Positions 63,655 to 64,000 of a stretch of 64,000 nt of DNA are shown here, piece after piece; positions within the stretch are counted from its first letter, which is position 1; every line of letters begins with the position of its first letter. The DNA lies in the NCBI RefSeq assembly GCF_022513635.1, contig NZ_JAKWBL010000001.1, forward strand, positions 1,550,001 to 1,614,000, read 5' to 3'. The DNA comes from Paraniabella ginsengisoli. GTDB taxonomy: Bacteria > Bacteroidota > Bacteroidia > Chitinophagales > Chitinophagaceae. Made by a program: the position numbers and the translations under genes. The notes under the pieces were generated by a model. The model saw only the letters and a program-made list of their open reading frames with translations, did not search any database and was not told the DNA's origin.

Positions 63655-64000
63655 ATGCAAAGAAGAAAATTTTTAAACAATGCAGGAAAAGGCGCTTTTG
63701 CTTTTGCCGCGGGTACATCGGTGTTCAACAAATTAGCATTTGCCGCCGATACATCTGGCATGAAGTATTCGCAATTACCAAAAATTATTTCAACACTTCC
63801 AGATGAGACACCACGCCTGCCACGCGATTTACAAAAGTTGGTAGGAGATCCCGCTTTACTGCGCAAGCCTGAAGGCTTAACAGTTGCAGCTTATTTATTT
63901 CCGAATTATCACCCATCTGCGATTCATAATAAATTATATGGACCCGGCTGGACAGAATATAATCTGGTGCGTAACGCACGGCCCTGGTTTCAGGGGCATC
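63655..64000 (+). CDS. WbsX/GH99-like secreted protein, partial
   Basis: N-terminal 115 residues of a protein that leaves the window. It starts with a twin-arginine-like signal: MQRRKFLNNAGKGAFAFAAG, ending KLAFAADTSG. The following VAAYLFPNYHPSAIHN and YGPGWTEYNLVRNARPWFQGH match the opening of WbsX-family (glycoside hydrolase 99-like) proteins, which read YxFPxxHP and GxTEW. Such proteins act on mannose-type or other glycans. The gene starts 24 bases after the isomerase-like gene, so it belongs to the same locus. Confidence 0.65.
   Translation, partial: MQRRKFLNNAGKGAFAFAAGTSVFNKLAFAADTSGMKYSQLPKIISTLPDETPRLPRDLQKLVGDPALLRKPEGLTVAAYLFPNYHPSAIHNKLYGPGWTEYNLVRNARPWFQGH

Overview
The window looks like the chromosome of a Bacteroidota member, most likely Chitinophagia or Sphingobacteriia (inferred from gene content, not proven). 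Two SusC/SusD nutrient-uptake loci, a Por-type (T9SS) sorting domain, SprB-like repeats, TANFOR-like and PKD domains, AraC and LuxR regulators and TAnnTTTG-type promoters all point that way. I saw no rRNA, tRNA or CRISPR array. Almost every long gene is split by single-base losses, usually in A or T runs, including housekeeping pckA. I read most of these as sequence error rather than decay, and give each gene as its reconstructed full extent.

Layout. 1-1.2 kb: minus-strand membrane protein and GNAT acetyltransferase. 1.75-2.2 kb: small secreted protein. 2.2-8.2 kb: minus-strand operon of a TlpA/DUF3738-like redox protein, SusC and SusD, behind a long structured leader. 8.7-11.5 kb: XRE regulator, E1/ThiF-like adenylyltransferase, LuxI/FeeM-like acyltransferase and a convergent LuxR-type regulator. 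12.3-21.9 kb: secreted leucine-rich-repeat protein, fibronectin-III protein and a giant SprB-repeat protein with a T9SS tail. 22.2-35.6 kb: two paralogous proteins with almost identical signal-peptide/TANFOR-like heads and different C-terminal toxin-like domains, with immunity-like genes and three orphan toxin-end cassettes. Two orphans are cut off by the same ~180-bp dispersed repeat. 35.9-36.6 kb: decayed IS1-like transposase. 36.6-45.2 kb (minus): lipoprotein, ~1590-residue surface protein, outer-membrane barrel and PKD lipoprotein. 45.8-47.3 kb: pckA. 47.5-52.8 kb: accessory island with zinc-ribbon protein, two SSBs, TnsA-like nuclease, AbiE toxin-antitoxin, DUF6908-like protein and RadC-like protein. 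53.2-64 kb: polysaccharide-utilisation locus with AraC regulator, SusC, SusD, two carbohydrate-binding lipoproteins, an arabinose-isomerase-like protein and the start of a WbsX-like protein.

How it fits together. The most interesting unit is 12.3-45.2 kb. TANFOR-headed proteins with swappable C-terminal ends, small overlapping downstream genes and promoterless orphan ends are the hallmark of a polymorphic toxin locus used in competition between relatives. The toxin proteins have Sec signals but no T9SS tail. The neighbouring giant surface proteins and the 592-residue barrel are therefore candidate partners for display or export, which is inference only.
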